Source of the DNA: Nakaseomyces glabratus
Lineage: Eukaryota > Ascomycota > Saccharomycetes > Saccharomycetales > Saccharomycetaceae
NCBI RefSeq assembly: GCF_010111755.1
Contig: NC_088963.1
Span: 930,001-994,000, forward strand
Direction of reading: 5' to 3'
Length of the DNA stretch: 64,000 nt
The position numbers and the translations under genes are program-made. Positions within the stretch are counted from its first letter, which is position 1. The number at the start of each line of letters is the position of its first letter. Below the pieces are notes generated by a model that was given only the letters and a program-made list of their open reading frames with translations, searched no databases and was not told where the DNA came from. Positions 37,152-46,290 of this stretch are shown piece after piece.

Positions 37152-38713
37152 TACCTCCTATGTTTATAAATAATTACAAAGATGGCCACTAATGCTGTCG
37201 AAACGATTGAAGCTGTGAATTTAAAAGTATCTTGGTAGCAGTGTGTACTGTTAGTACAAACATTCTCTGTACTCCCTAATGGGATATTTTTCACCATGTT
37301 ACTGGATAGAATGTTGGATAGAACTCTGACACCGACAAATCCGCCAGTAGTTAATAGCCCCCAAATGGTACTGTAGTGTTTTTGACTAAACGTATCTGCA
37401 ACAATTAAAGGAAAGGTACCAAAAACAATACCAAACATTAGCCCAATAAGTAATGATGATAGATATATTTTCTGTAAATTTCCTAATTTAGCAGCACTGA
37501 TACCTGGCGTTATGGCAGGACTATCAAAATTCTTCATTAATATCAGACTTGCAATGATAGCTAAGAATGCGGCAATTGCTATATTCCAGAGCCTATGTAA
37601 TTGCCATCTTTTCACTAGAAAATCAGATATGGTTCCAGATGTTAATCTACCCAGAAATGAGAATAGCGATAGTATAGTGACTTGTATAGATTGAATTGTT
37701 TCGGCATTGAAGCCGGCTCCAAAACTATTAGCATATTCAACTTCAGAAGTCACAAGGAACCCGACGGAGTAAATATACATTTGTCCAAACCCCTGCAATA
37801 TCATCAGAACCAAATAATAAGAGAAGAATTGTGCACTTAAGACCTGCTGTTTTATTGTTAATTCTAGTTGATTAGAAGATGGCGTATGCATGTCTTCAAT
37901 TTTGGTGTCGATGTCAAAGGAGCTGGGCGTGAGTCCCCTCTGCGTTAGATCATCATCGTCTCTTATTTTATATGGCGAGAGTGTTACGCCTTCGTGTGCA
38001 CCAGGTGAAAATGTCTTCCTAGTATCCCTTAACTCAATATTCAAATTCATGTTCTTCGACCATATATCAGCATTGGAGAGCCCTTCAATCACAGGAGCAG
38101 CTTGTAGGCCGGAGCTGTCTTCCACAATGGGTTCATATTTCGTCTCCGGCATAACAAAAGATGTGGCACCAACGGCAATTAGAGCTGGACATGAAAGAAT
38201 TAAAAATACGAAGAATTTGCTTTCTTCCTGTTTAAATATTGTTGTACCAATGGTTGAATATATCATAGCTGATAAAGCATACATAGCAATTGGTATTGCA
38301 GTTGCAGATCCGCGATTCCTGGGGAACATTGCAGTGCAGCATTTAACTGCGGCATAGAATCCGGCAACCGAGCCAAACCCAATAAGAGCCAACGCAAATG
38401 ATATTAAAGGTACATTTCCAATTGCGCGATCATAGCATATCTTGACTACTATGTAAGCCAATAAAGTGGCTCCGGAGCCAATTGCACACGCAACTTTTGG
38501 TGACTGGTCGACGATATACCCTGCCATTGGTCCCAAAATACAACTGCCGATATTTAATGAGTAAGACAGTGTACTAACAGAGCCCGCATTTATGTGACAT
38601 TGTGATATGAATTGAGGTGCCCAAAAGGAATAAAGGTAAGGCGTACCTGCACCAAGGGATACCAATGCCGCACTAAGAATCAGCAATCCAGCGCTGGTTG
38701 TCGAGTCCGTCAT
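37148..38713 (-). CDS. YMR155W homologue, nodulin-like MFS membrane protein
   Basis: 521 residues from ATG 38713 (S. cerevisiae YMR155W, 547). Twelve hydrophobic segments are visible in two groups of six, separated by a hydrophilic loop at about 195-275. The start (LSAALVSLGAGTPYLYSFWAPQ) and GPMAGYIVDQSP are typical of the nodulin-like branch of the major facilitator superfamily. Substrate is unknown. It is divergent from RIM13 and overlaps TPP1 at its 3' end. Confidence 0.92.
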   Translation of the reverse strand: MTDSTTSAGLLILSAALVSLGAGTPYLYSFWAPQFISQCHINAGSVSTLSYSLNIGSCILGPMAGYIVDQSPKVACAIGSGATLLAYIVVKICYDRAIGNVPLISFALALIGFGSVAGFYAAVKCCTAMFPRNRGSATAIPIAMYALSAMIYSTIGTTIFKQEESKFFVFLILSCPALIAVGATSFVMPETKYEPIVEDSSGLQAAPVIEGLSNADIWSKNMNLNIELRDTRKTFSPGAHEGVTLSPYKIRDDDDLTQRGLTPSSFDIDTKIEDMHTPSSNQLELTIKQQVLSAQFFSYYLVLMILQGFGQMYIYSVGFLVTSEVEYANSFGAGFNAETIQSIQVTILSLFSFLGRLTSGTISDFLVKRWQLHRLWNIAIAAFLAIIASLILMKNFDSPAITPGISAAKLGNLQKIYLSSLLIGLMFGIVFGTFPLIVADTFSQKHYSTIWGLLTTGGFVGVRVLSNILSSNMVKNIPLGSTENVCTNSTHCYQDTFKFTASIVSTALVAIFVIIYKHRRY

Positions 38714-39400
38714 CGGTATAGCTGGAAAAAATGGGAATTTGCAGAAAGAGAGATTCAGAACCAGCACAAATATAATAGCATATAATATCTGGTTATGCCA
38801 ATATTAATGAAACTGTGGTTAAGACAAGATCAATTCTAATTGTAATTGGTGCAACGGATGACTATGACTTCCTTCCCCCATTGTCTCTCATGTAGCATAA
38901 ACCACCAAACAATATGGCCGGAGAATGCAAGGTGAACCAGAAGATAGTCAAGGCACGACGGAAAATTCGATATTCCGGGTAACTGAAAGTTCAGGGTCCA
39001 TCTAATTTAAAATGAAATTAAATTTTTATTAGCTCATTGTTCTATGCATTTTTACTCAGAAACCATCGTGAAAATACTGCTTGAGCTTAATTTTAATTAA
39101 ATCAATAAAACGTTTCTTTTTATTGCCTTTTTAGGAAAGAGGTATTCTATTTTTAAAATTTATTATGACAAAGAATTGTAAATCATTCTACATGTGTTCG
39201 AAATTCCTGGACTTTGTAGTACTCCTACTCAGACAATAATACCATGCCTATGGTAGGGTTGCTGGAATAACTAGTTTCTCTAAGTTATTGGTTTTGTTTA
39301 TTATAGAAAAAAATAAACTAGATAGATTTACATAGAAGTAAAGAACCAGTATTGCCAATTGCCCCTCTTGTAGCACTCACATTTTTTTTTTATAATTCTA
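38714..39400. promoter_or_regulatory. Divergent promoter region of YMR155W homologue and RIM13
   Basis: 687 AT-rich bp. CCGGGTAAC at 38974-38982 contains the Reb1 core CGGGTAA. No RNA gene or coding frame found. Confidence 0.55.
38974..38982 (+). promoter_or_regulatory. Reb1-type site
   Basis: CCGGGTAAC matches the Reb1 general regulatory factor pattern, about 261 bp upstream of the YMR155W homologue and 419 bp before RIM13. Confidence 0.5.
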
Positions 39401-41542
39401 ATGAACGTTGATAGGTGTTGGGAGCAGTACTACAAGACCCTCAAGCTGATATACTTGGAAGAGAACAAAGAGACATGTCAAAGGGAGATTGACCATCTAG
39501 TTGATACTGCTATTGAGCTAAAGGAGAAGACCTACTCCAACGCGGTGCTGGATTTAGGAAGACAGTTCCGCGAAGTATGTCCTAAAGCTAGAATTATGTG
39601 GAAGACATCTTCGATTGCCGGTAACTTCTATCCTCCCATATCAATTTCTGACATTTATTCTCCAGTGATAGCTAATGTTTTTGACCAGACAACTAGACTA
39701 GAGTGTCGCAGGCAGGAATATTCGCTTAGAATGCCACTACAAGAGGAACCAAATTTCACAGGTATTCAGCAACATGCACAGGTATCAGATTGTTCCTTGG
39801 TTGTTTCCCTAATTAATATCAATCGATATAAAACTACCATGCCAGTAGTTAAGCAGGTTGCTGAGAATTTATATGCAACGAACCTTTACTTCAATGGGGC
39901 ACAAAGAAGGTTAGTGCTGGTTTCAACCGAAAATATTCCAACCATGCAAGATGATCCAACGAAGCAGATGTCTGTCCATAGTGCTAACAAGATCAATAAG
40001 ATACTAGAATTGGGACTGTTAAAATTAACATCACTGTCCTACCATTCAGAAGGCTCTAATACCGCTATAGATACATATCGGTTATGTGGTTGGATACCAG
40101 ATATATCAAGTATAAATGAGTTTAACTTTCTCAAAGTACACAAGGCTTTCAGTAGAGGCGAATGTCTCATAGCTATGGGAACTGGTGGATTTGTTCCTAA
40201 AGAGAACATATTCGGAGTTAAATTACGTAAATATCACGATTACGCTGTTCTGGATATAGATATGATAAATGAGGTAGTTACATTGCGTGATCCATTGATA
40301 AGTGATACCTTGTTAACTATTAACTTTGACAGTATCAGAAAATATTTCCTTCAAGTTTATTGTAACTGGGACAGTTCTAAGCTATTTATGTTCACAAAGG
40401 ATACACAGATTTTCTATTCTGATAAGAAATTTAATCCTTACCAAACTTTGGCAGGAAAGCCTACTTTCTACCTCAAGAATAATTCTGATAGGGATGAGTA
40501 TGCATGGGTTCTGCTAGAATTCCATCTAGACAAAAATAATAACACCACAGCTTATTTACAGGAAATACCAGACAGAATTTCAACAGTTAGATTGGGATAT
40601 AATGATAATTCAGCGGAAACGGGATTCCAATTAATAAAGATAAGGTTGAAACCCAAGCAATGTATTTGGTATTTTTGTTACAGCTCTACAGATAAGATGT
40701 TGACATTTCATACATACTCTACCAGTAGTGATGTTGTGTTTGTGAGATCTAAGATGCCGGGCTGTGATTTTGATGTCACTGAATGTGCCATACTACCGGA
40801 AAACATAGTACCCATGCAATACCCTAATCATTCTGAAACCGATATCTATTACCTTGCATCTATTGATTTTTCAATAGAAGGAGAACCTGGAATTACAATA
40901 ATAACTGATATGGTCGTGTGCTTGGAAACGGATGATGACTTGGTGAATTTCCAGATGTTTCATTGGGATGATCTAGATTTCAATTCACCAATATATGATG
41001 AATTCTACATGAATGAGAGAATGTTTGAAAAGAAAGATCTTCCATTGACTAGTGGTGAACGTTATAGAATTGTTGCATCAACAGCAAGGCCGCCAATTTC
41101 TAAAGGATATCAATGTGCTGTGTCTGGAATAAATATTCATGCAGACTATCCTTGTAGTTACAAGTTACGGGAATCAGATGTTCGGTATAACTCTATGATG
41201 TTTAAACTTCCTCATGTTTTTACGTTAGCCTCCACGGGCATAACTAAAATTAGCCTAGTTAACAGAAACAAGTACAATAAAGTTTTTATGCGGATATATC
41301 CTCAGACACAGGAGGATTACAGATATAACTACAGGGTAATTAGTGCAGACACTGGAGAGGATCTAGTGAAGCCAGGTAATAATATTCAAAAACTTTATGG
41401 TGGAATTGTAATAAAGGAATTTCTTGTATCTGATCAGACTAATTTGGAGCTTCATTTGTCTTTCCAAGATAATGGTCGTGTGCCAGTGGAGTTGAAATGT
41501 CAATTGTATGTTGGAAGTGTAAAAATAATTACGTTGTCTTAA
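39401..41542 (+). CDS. RIM13: Rim13, calpain-like protease of the pH-response pathway
   Basis: 713 residues (S. cerevisiae YMR154C, 727). An N-terminal MIT-like helical region is followed by a calpain protease core with Cys131 (SDCSLVVSL) and His279 (KYHDYAVLDI). The expected Asn position in the calpain RNPWG-like motif reads RDPL here (Asp297). C2-like beta domains follow. Rim13 acts with Rim20 and ESCRT at membranes to cleave Rim101 under alkaline stress. Divergent from the MFS gene and convergent with NUP53. Confidence 0.94.
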   Translation: MNVDRCWEQYYKTLKLIYLEENKETCQREIDHLVDTAIELKEKTYSNAVLDLGRQFREVCPKARIMWKTSSIAGNFYPPISISDIYSPVIANVFDQTTRLECRRQEYSLRMPLQEEPNFTGIQQHAQVSDCSLVVSLININRYKTTMPVVKQVAENLYATNLYFNGAQRRLVLVSTENIPTMQDDPTKQMSVHSANKINKILELGLLKLTSLSYHSEGSNTAIDTYRLCGWIPDISSINEFNFLKVHKAFSRGECLIAMGTGGFVPKENIFGVKLRKYHDYAVLDIDMINEVVTLRDPLISDTLLTINFDSIRKYFLQVYCNWDSSKLFMFTKDTQIFYSDKKFNPYQTLAGKPTFYLKNNSDRDEYAWVLLEFHLDKNNNTTAYLQEIPDRISTVRLGYNDNSAETGFQLIKIRLKPKQCIWYFCYSSTDKMLTFHTYSTSSDVVFVRSKMPGCDFDVTECAILPENIVPMQYPNHSETDIYYLASIDFSIEGEPGITIITDMVVCLETDDDLVNFQMFHWDDLDFNSPIYDEFYMNERMFEKKDLPLTSGERYRIVASTARPPISKGYQCAVSGINIHADYPCSYKLRESDVRYNSMMFKLPHVFTLASTGITKISLVNRNKYNKVFMRIYPQTQEDYRYNYRVISADTGEDLVKPGNNIQKLYGGIVIKEFLVSDQTNLELHLSFQDNGRVPVELKCQLYVGSVKIITLS

Positions 41543-41736
41543 CGGTGTAAGAATTGTAGAACATAAACTTTTAAACCAAATGAGAATGTAGTAAGTTTTC
41601 TTTTTGTATAATTACTTAAATTAATACATATATGCATGTGATGGGTAAGCTAGTAGCTTTAGTGATACATTAAGATATTCGTACTGATCCTAAAACTCAT
41701 CAAAAATAGAGTTTTGGATTACTTAAAGAATTCGGA

Positions 41737-42957
41737 TTATAGATCGTTCCAGCCAAACAACCAACCACTGATCTTTCCGATTAACGACCTGTCCCTATTG
41801 ATCATCCTCTTCTTGGTCGGTTGGCCATCTAAGGTTGAGAATATATTGTCCGTTCCAGACAAAAATAGCGAAGAACCATCTTTTATGCTTAATCTTCTCT
41901 TAGTCCTACCAGAAGAAATCGAACCATTTCCTTTGTTATCAGATCCGAATGCTGAAGGAGTTTTGATTTGATTTCTTTCGGTTTCATTAGTTGGTTTAGT
42001 TTCGAAAGTTTGATTGCTTTTGGGCACTTCGGATTGATTGTGTTGTGTCAATTGGTTTGTGCTGATCGAATTAGTTTGCTTAACGTCATTCATCGAATTA
42101 TAGGTGTCTCTAGATAACTCGGATATTAACTCATGTTTGTAGGGTACACATCCAATAGCAGCTCCACAATATATTGTTCCGTGTTCCCTTAGAGCACGTA
42201 AGTAGCTAGAATGGTTAGCGTAAGTCAGTTTAGTCCATGTTCTCCCATGTTCTCTGCTTATGCGACGTCTATTGGGTGCCTGTTGAAAAAAATATCCGGG
42301 AGTCCTCATAGTTTCAGTGTCACCCAATTCTGATTCTAGATCTTCTAATATCTCGCCAAATTGTGCAAAGTAGGCTAGAATTTGTTTGGTTATAGCCTCA
42401 CGATAACCAAATACCACAACTGCATTTCCTGTCTCGGATTCAGAACCTATAGAAGAGGCTGATGATGATCTTGATTGGGAATTGCTATCGAATAAACTCA
42501 CTTCACTCTTTTCCCTAGAGATGGGAGAAATGAATGTCGGTGTGCCAATAGTATTTATGGTATTCTCATTCCTGGTGTTTCGGAGATCAAATAAACCTTC
42601 CTCTCTTTTCCAATCAGAGATAGACACAGTTGGAGGTGCCTCACTATTATCCATAAGTAAGGGATTCATATGGTCATTTCCTCCAGTGCTGACATTTGAA
42701 CTTCCTAACAGCATGTGTTTCTTCGCTCCAAATGTTAGTGTGTTGAACCCTGTGCTCGTACTGTCTCCTCTGTTCCCATTGTCATCTTCACCACTATTAC
42801 TACTACTCTTCACTTCTCTGCGCAAAACGGTGTTTGGAATGGTACGTCTGGCAGTCTCTTGAAACCATGAAGGTCTATTGTTCGCATCACGATTAGCTCC
42901 ACTACCACCACTACTGTTATCACCCACTGATCCAAAGCCTGCGCTGTTCCCAAACAT
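41737..42957 (-). CDS. NUP53: Nup53, nuclear pore protein of the Nup35 family
   Basis: 406 residues (S. cerevisiae YMR153W, 475). N-terminal Asn/Gly/Ser-rich region with a few FG-like sites, then the Nup35-type RRM at about 175-275 (AVVVFGYREAITKQILAYFAQFGEILEDL, later WTKLTYANHSSYLRALREHGTIYCG). The C-terminus is an amphipathic helix ending GKISGWLFGWNDL, the membrane-binding element known in this family. It binds Nic96 and Nup170 in the inner ring. The S. cerevisiae ohnologue ASM4 is an alternative, but synteny favours NUP53. Confidence 0.92.
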   Translation of the reverse strand: MFGNSAGFGSVGDNSSGGSGANRDANNRPSWFQETARRTIPNTVLRREVKSSSNSGEDDNGNRGDSTSTGFNTLTFGAKKHMLLGSSNVSTGGNDHMNPLLMDNSEAPPTVSISDWKREEGLFDLRNTRNENTINTIGTPTFISPISREKSEVSLFDSNSQSRSSSASSIGSESETGNAVVVFGYREAITKQILAYFAQFGEILEDLESELGDTETMRTPGYFFQQAPNRRRISREHGRTWTKLTYANHSSYLRALREHGTIYCGAAIGCVPYKHELISELSRDTYNSMNDVKQTNSISTNQLTQHNQSEVPKSNQTFETKPTNETERNQIKTPSAFGSDNKGNGSISSGRTKRRLSIKDGSSLFLSGTDNIFSTLDGQPTKKRMINRDRSLIGKISGWLFGWNDL

Positions 42958-43324
42958 CTATAGCAACGTATGATTTCTAAGAGTGGTTATATTATCTAAT
43001 ACCAAGGGCAATGAAAGGATCGATGAGTTGTGCTACCATTCCATTATTATGTCCTTATGCTATTCAAAAATCGTCATGTTATGGCGATGAGTTTTGCAAA
43101 ATTGTTCTAAGCCGGGTAACAAACCAAAAAAGCGTATATACCCCTCCACTATCATAAAGTAATATTACAGAACTTTCTTATAGATATTTATTTATCGAGT
43201 TATCAATGTTTATAGTTCCCATTAGTGGATAACTTAAAATTTATAATTGAGGATTGATAGCTTTGTTGTTGTCTTAGATGTTGCATAACATGATGATATA
43301 TAATAAATATTAAGAATATATGGA
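42958..43324. promoter_or_regulatory. NUP53 promoter and YIM1 3' region
   Basis: 367 bp. GCGATGAG (PAC core) at 43084-43091 and a Reb1-type CCGGGTAAC at 43112-43120 lie about 130-160 bp before NUP53. Confidence 0.5.
43112..43120 (+). promoter_or_regulatory. Reb1-type site upstream of NUP53
   Basis: CCGGGTAAC contains CGGGTAA, a Reb1 core, 155 bp before the NUP53 ATG, a typical nucleosome-clearing position. Confidence 0.6.
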
Positions 43325-44431
43325 TTATTTGTTGACTCTGATTACAATTTTACCCTTTGCCTTGTTTGTTAGTAGCTTATCCATTGCCTCCTGGTATTGA
43401 TCAAACTCATATACAGAATCTATCACTGGTTCAAATTGGTTTTTCTGAATCATCTCTGTGGATAACTTCATGTAGCGGTCAATTGGTTTGACAAGCACGG
43501 TGGAATAATTGAAACCCAAAAATGGATTTATCTTCTTCCATGCAACTGACAAAGGCATTGCACGACGGAAAGTTGGGTTCTTATAGTCTAGCTTGTTGTC
43601 GCCTACGACAGTAAGGAAGTATGAACCCGTGCTTTTAGGCTTCAAGAACTTATCAATGACCGGGAAGAAGTCTGTGTTTCCCACAGAGTCGAAGATCATG
43701 TCAAACTTCTCGCCACCAAGTTTCTCTTCCATCAACTTCGTAACATTTTCAATAGTTTTACCATCATTGTAAGAAACGAGATGATCCCATCCAAATTTCT
43801 CATTGTACTCAAAGGAGTTCTTATTACAGATACCAACAACAGTACCAATATTGTAGTGACGCTTAGCAATCTGTATCAAACAATTGGAAACTTGCGTGGA
43901 AGCACCAATAACCAATATACGGGACTCGGGGGTCCATTTCTTGATGTAGTCAGCTAGAACAGAATCAGCAGTTCCGTAGACTAATGGGAAAGAAGCGTTC
44001 AAGACCCAGTCATCGTATTTACCCTCATTGTAGTTAAGAGCGCCTTCACCACGAGGAAACTTCTGCATATGAGCGATACTCTTATTTTTGGCAGGGTTGA
44101 AAATCAGGTAATCACTGAAAGAGCCGCGGTCACCTAGCAAGTGCACATACTGACCATTCACCTCGTCGTCAACTTTCCATTGGGGATCCACACGGGACCC
44201 AGCTCTCACAATAACACCACTAAAATCTCTTCCAAAGGTCTTGGGCTTGCAGCCGGTAAGCCAGGTAGTACTTAGACCATATACTACCATATCGATAGGA
44301 TTAATAGCACAGCACTTGACCTTGATGACTATCTCATCGTCCTTGAAGCAATTGTCCAAGTCAAGCTCCGTAGTAGTGATTGCTGGCTTCGAGTAGCCGT
44401 CCACAAAAGTGATAGATCTCTGTTGAACCAT
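43325..44431 (-). CDS. YIM1: Yim1-like medium-chain oxidoreductase
   Basis: 368 residues (S. cerevisiae YMR152W, 365). Medium-chain dehydrogenase/reductase of the quinone-oxidoreductase type: GroES-like N-terminus with NPIDMVVYG and TFGRDFSGVIVRAGS, a Rossmann fold beginning RILVIGASTQVSNCLIQIA, and a C-terminal EAMDKLLTNKAKGKIVIRV. No catalytic zinc ligands are seen. Function in S. cerevisiae is unclear, with links to lipid particles and DNA damage. In C. glabrata this gene is reported among Pdr1-induced genes, and two matching sites lie upstream. Confidence 0.92.
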   Translation of the reverse strand: MVQQRSITFVDGYSKPAITTTELDLDNCFKDDEIVIKVKCCAINPIDMVVYGLSTTWLTGCKPKTFGRDFSGVIVRAGSRVDPQWKVDDEVNGQYVHLLGDRGSFSDYLIFNPAKNKSIAHMQKFPRGEGALNYNEGKYDDWVLNASFPLVYGTADSVLADYIKKWTPESRILVIGASTQVSNCLIQIAKRHYNIGTVVGICNKNSFEYNEKFGWDHLVSYNDGKTIENVTKLMEEKLGGEKFDMIFDSVGNTDFFPVIDKFLKPKSTGSYFLTVVGDNKLDYKNPTFRRAMPLSVAWKKINPFLGFNYSTVLVKPIDRYMKLSTEMIQKNQFEPVIDSVYEFDQYQEAMDKLLTNKAKGKIVIRVNK

Positions 44432-44550
44432 TATAATTCTATTATTGTACCTTGATATTGATATCTTGTTGTGTTTCTAAGTGCATACAAGAGTTATTAA
44501 TTTGAAAGTTATGTTGCATTGTGCTGCTTATATAGTAATTCATGTCTGGT

Positions 44551-44558
44551 TCCACGGA
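44551..44558. promoter_or_regulatory. Pdr1-type element (PDRE) upstream of YIM1
   Basis: TCCACGGA matches the PDRE pattern TCCRYGGA exactly, about 120 bp before the YIM1 ATG. It pairs with 44603-44610. Confidence 0.65.
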
Positions 44559-44602
44559 ACCTTAATTTTCAAACGGTCCGGATCAAGAATTACGCAAATG
44601 AT

Positions 44603-44610
44603 TCCGTGGA
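44603..44610. promoter_or_regulatory. Second Pdr1-type element (PDRE) upstream of YIM1
   Basis: TCCGTGGA, an exact match to TCCRYGGA and the reverse complement of the first element. With flanking bases the two form a 10-base inverted repeat (TTCCACGGAA / TTCCGTGGAA), 42 bp apart. It is 103 bp from the MEC3 ATG, which may share it. Confidence 0.65.
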
Positions 44611-44712
44611 ATAGATTTTGCATGTTCTTAGAGCTACCATAGTGTTCTTAAGAGATAGTAGTATTTTAAGTGGATATAAGCCAATTTTACCGGCAGGGAC
44701 TAGCTAAACAAC

Positions 44713-46005
44713 ATGAAGTTGAAGCTTGAGATCAATGGGAATGATTACCCTGAGAACTTCAAACTTTTGAAGACCACTGTTACTACAGTAGCGTCATTAC
44801 GGAGCCTTGCTGTGCTGCGGTTTGACAGTGATCGGCTGGTTATTATATCGACGCCCAGGGTATCGAATGGTGTGGTGGCTGGACATGGTGTTGTTGCCAG
44901 AGATAGTGGCGAGCTTTGGTGTACCATTCCGCGAGATGTTTTCAGTCTGTATCATGTCTCAGCGGAAAGACAAAACAACACCATTGCGCTTGAGTGCAAT
45001 GTTGAATCACTGAAGAACGCTGTTCTGCGATATGATAAGGTGATGACCCAGGGATCAGCGTCTACTTTGCAATTGAAGCTCCGGCAAATGCCTGAGTGGA
45101 ACGCCGCTAGCGCTAACGGGCCTGACAGTGCCGGTAACTCCAGGATACGAGTCGCTGCATTGGCCGTGTCATTCGAGGAATTAGTTAATGTTTACTCTGG
45201 TCAGGGCAAAGATGATGCCTTTATGGATGCAACTCAAAACAATACTTCACATGCGGTCAACAAACTTATAAGTCACTCCTCGAAGATTCCAGTCAGATTC
45301 TTAAATGCACAACAGGATGAGCGCATACAAGAACCTATGATGGACTATAACCAGACAATGTTGTGCAGGTTGCCGTCGATTACGGATGAAGCTGGTGGTG
45401 CTTTTCTGAATTTCCTCAAAAGAATAGAACGGTACACAAATGTGAATCATATAAAACTACAAGGATCAACAAGCCCGCATATCTCACACAACCGCAGAGA
45501 CGCCAAGTTGCGGATTCTTGTTGATGAACTAGATTGGAACCTTGTTATAAGCTGGAATGGCCCCTTGGAACTTCAAGAAAGGGCAGACATTGATGAAATG
45601 GCAGAGCCAACATCGCCAGAACGGCCTAGATCTGAAACACCGTTGCTGAGTAGGATAAGTGGTGATAATAATTTCGATAGAATTGATGACAGCGAGGTTA
45701 ATACATTACAAGAAAGCGGTCCCGATACTAACTCACACACAAATGGGTTTCTTGAGCAAGTGCAACAAGCAGAGGACGAGTCTTCCCTGGTTCAAGAAGT
45801 AATTATAAGAAGCAAAGATTTAAAAGTATGCTCAAAGCTTTTTGCAGCATTCGAAGAAGTCATCATGGCCATCTCGCATGACTACGCCTGTGTCTTTCAC
45901 TGCTCCCTGAGCAGAGGCCTAAGAGATACCCAGACACAGGAGGAAAAAGAGAATGGTCAGATAATCTACTACATATCCAGGTCAAAGGCACTGGAATTTG
46001 CATAA
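44713..46005 (+). CDS. MEC3: Mec3, Hus1-type subunit of the 9-1-1 checkpoint clamp
   Basis: 430 residues (S. cerevisiae YLR288C, 474). Hus1/PCNA-like beta-rich fold: the N-terminal MKLKLEINGNDYPENFKLLKTTVTTVASL, central LDWNLVISWNGPLELQ, and the C-terminal SKDLKVCSKLFAAFEEVIMAISHDYACVFHCSL. With Ddc1 and Rad17 it forms the clamp loaded by Rad24-RFC at damaged DNA to activate Mec1. Divergent from YIM1 at a synteny junction (YMR152W to YLR288C). The downstream RPS30A of S. cerevisiae is absent. Confidence 0.94.
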   Translation: MKLKLEINGNDYPENFKLLKTTVTTVASLRSLAVLRFDSDRLVIISTPRVSNGVVAGHGVVARDSGELWCTIPRDVFSLYHVSAERQNNTIALECNVESLKNAVLRYDKVMTQGSASTLQLKLRQMPEWNAASANGPDSAGNSRIRVAALAVSFEELVNVYSGQGKDDAFMDATQNNTSHAVNKLISHSSKIPVRFLNAQQDERIQEPMMDYNQTMLCRLPSITDEAGGAFLNFLKRIERYTNVNHIKLQGSTSPHISHNRRDAKLRILVDELDWNLVISWNGPLELQERADIDEMAEPTSPERPRSETPLLSRISGDNNFDRIDDSEVNTLQESGPDTNSHTNGFLEQVQQAEDESSLVQEVIIRSKDLKVCSKLFAAFEEVIMAISHDYACVFHCSLSRGLRDTQTQEEKENGQIIYYISRSKALEFA

Positions 46006-46154
46006 ATAGATAGTATAATGTTTCAAATGCATAGCTGTTTGGACTTAATATTGCTAATAAAATGAATAATATGTCAAGTTTTTGTACGGCAGTTTCTGTG
46101 AATATTTTAAGAACCATCGGCTTTGAATTAGAAATGAAAATTTGAAGAAATTTT

Positions 46155-46164
46155 GCGATGAGCT
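46155..46164 (+). promoter_or_regulatory. PAC motif with RRPE-like element upstream of YLR287C homologue
   Basis: GCGATGAGCT directly after GAAGAAATTTT. It is 127 bp before the ATG at 46291. The same block (ATTTTGCGATG) occurs before UTP21. Confidence 0.6.
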
Positions 46165-46290
46165 CATCACTAAGGTCTGTAGACGGCATTATATGAACTA
46201 ACTGATATGCACAAATATTAGAATGGGTTCCTCGAACCTTTGAATAGTATATTACAACTTAGATTTTTCTTGCAGGGATTAAAGGGACCA

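Noticed and set aside
46072..46290. Possible intron before YLR287C (AACTAAC-like sequence and TTTTTCTTGCAG)
   Set aside because: No good 5' splice site (GTATGT type) joins an upstream ATG in frame, and the 46291 ATG already gives the expected protein length and N-terminus.
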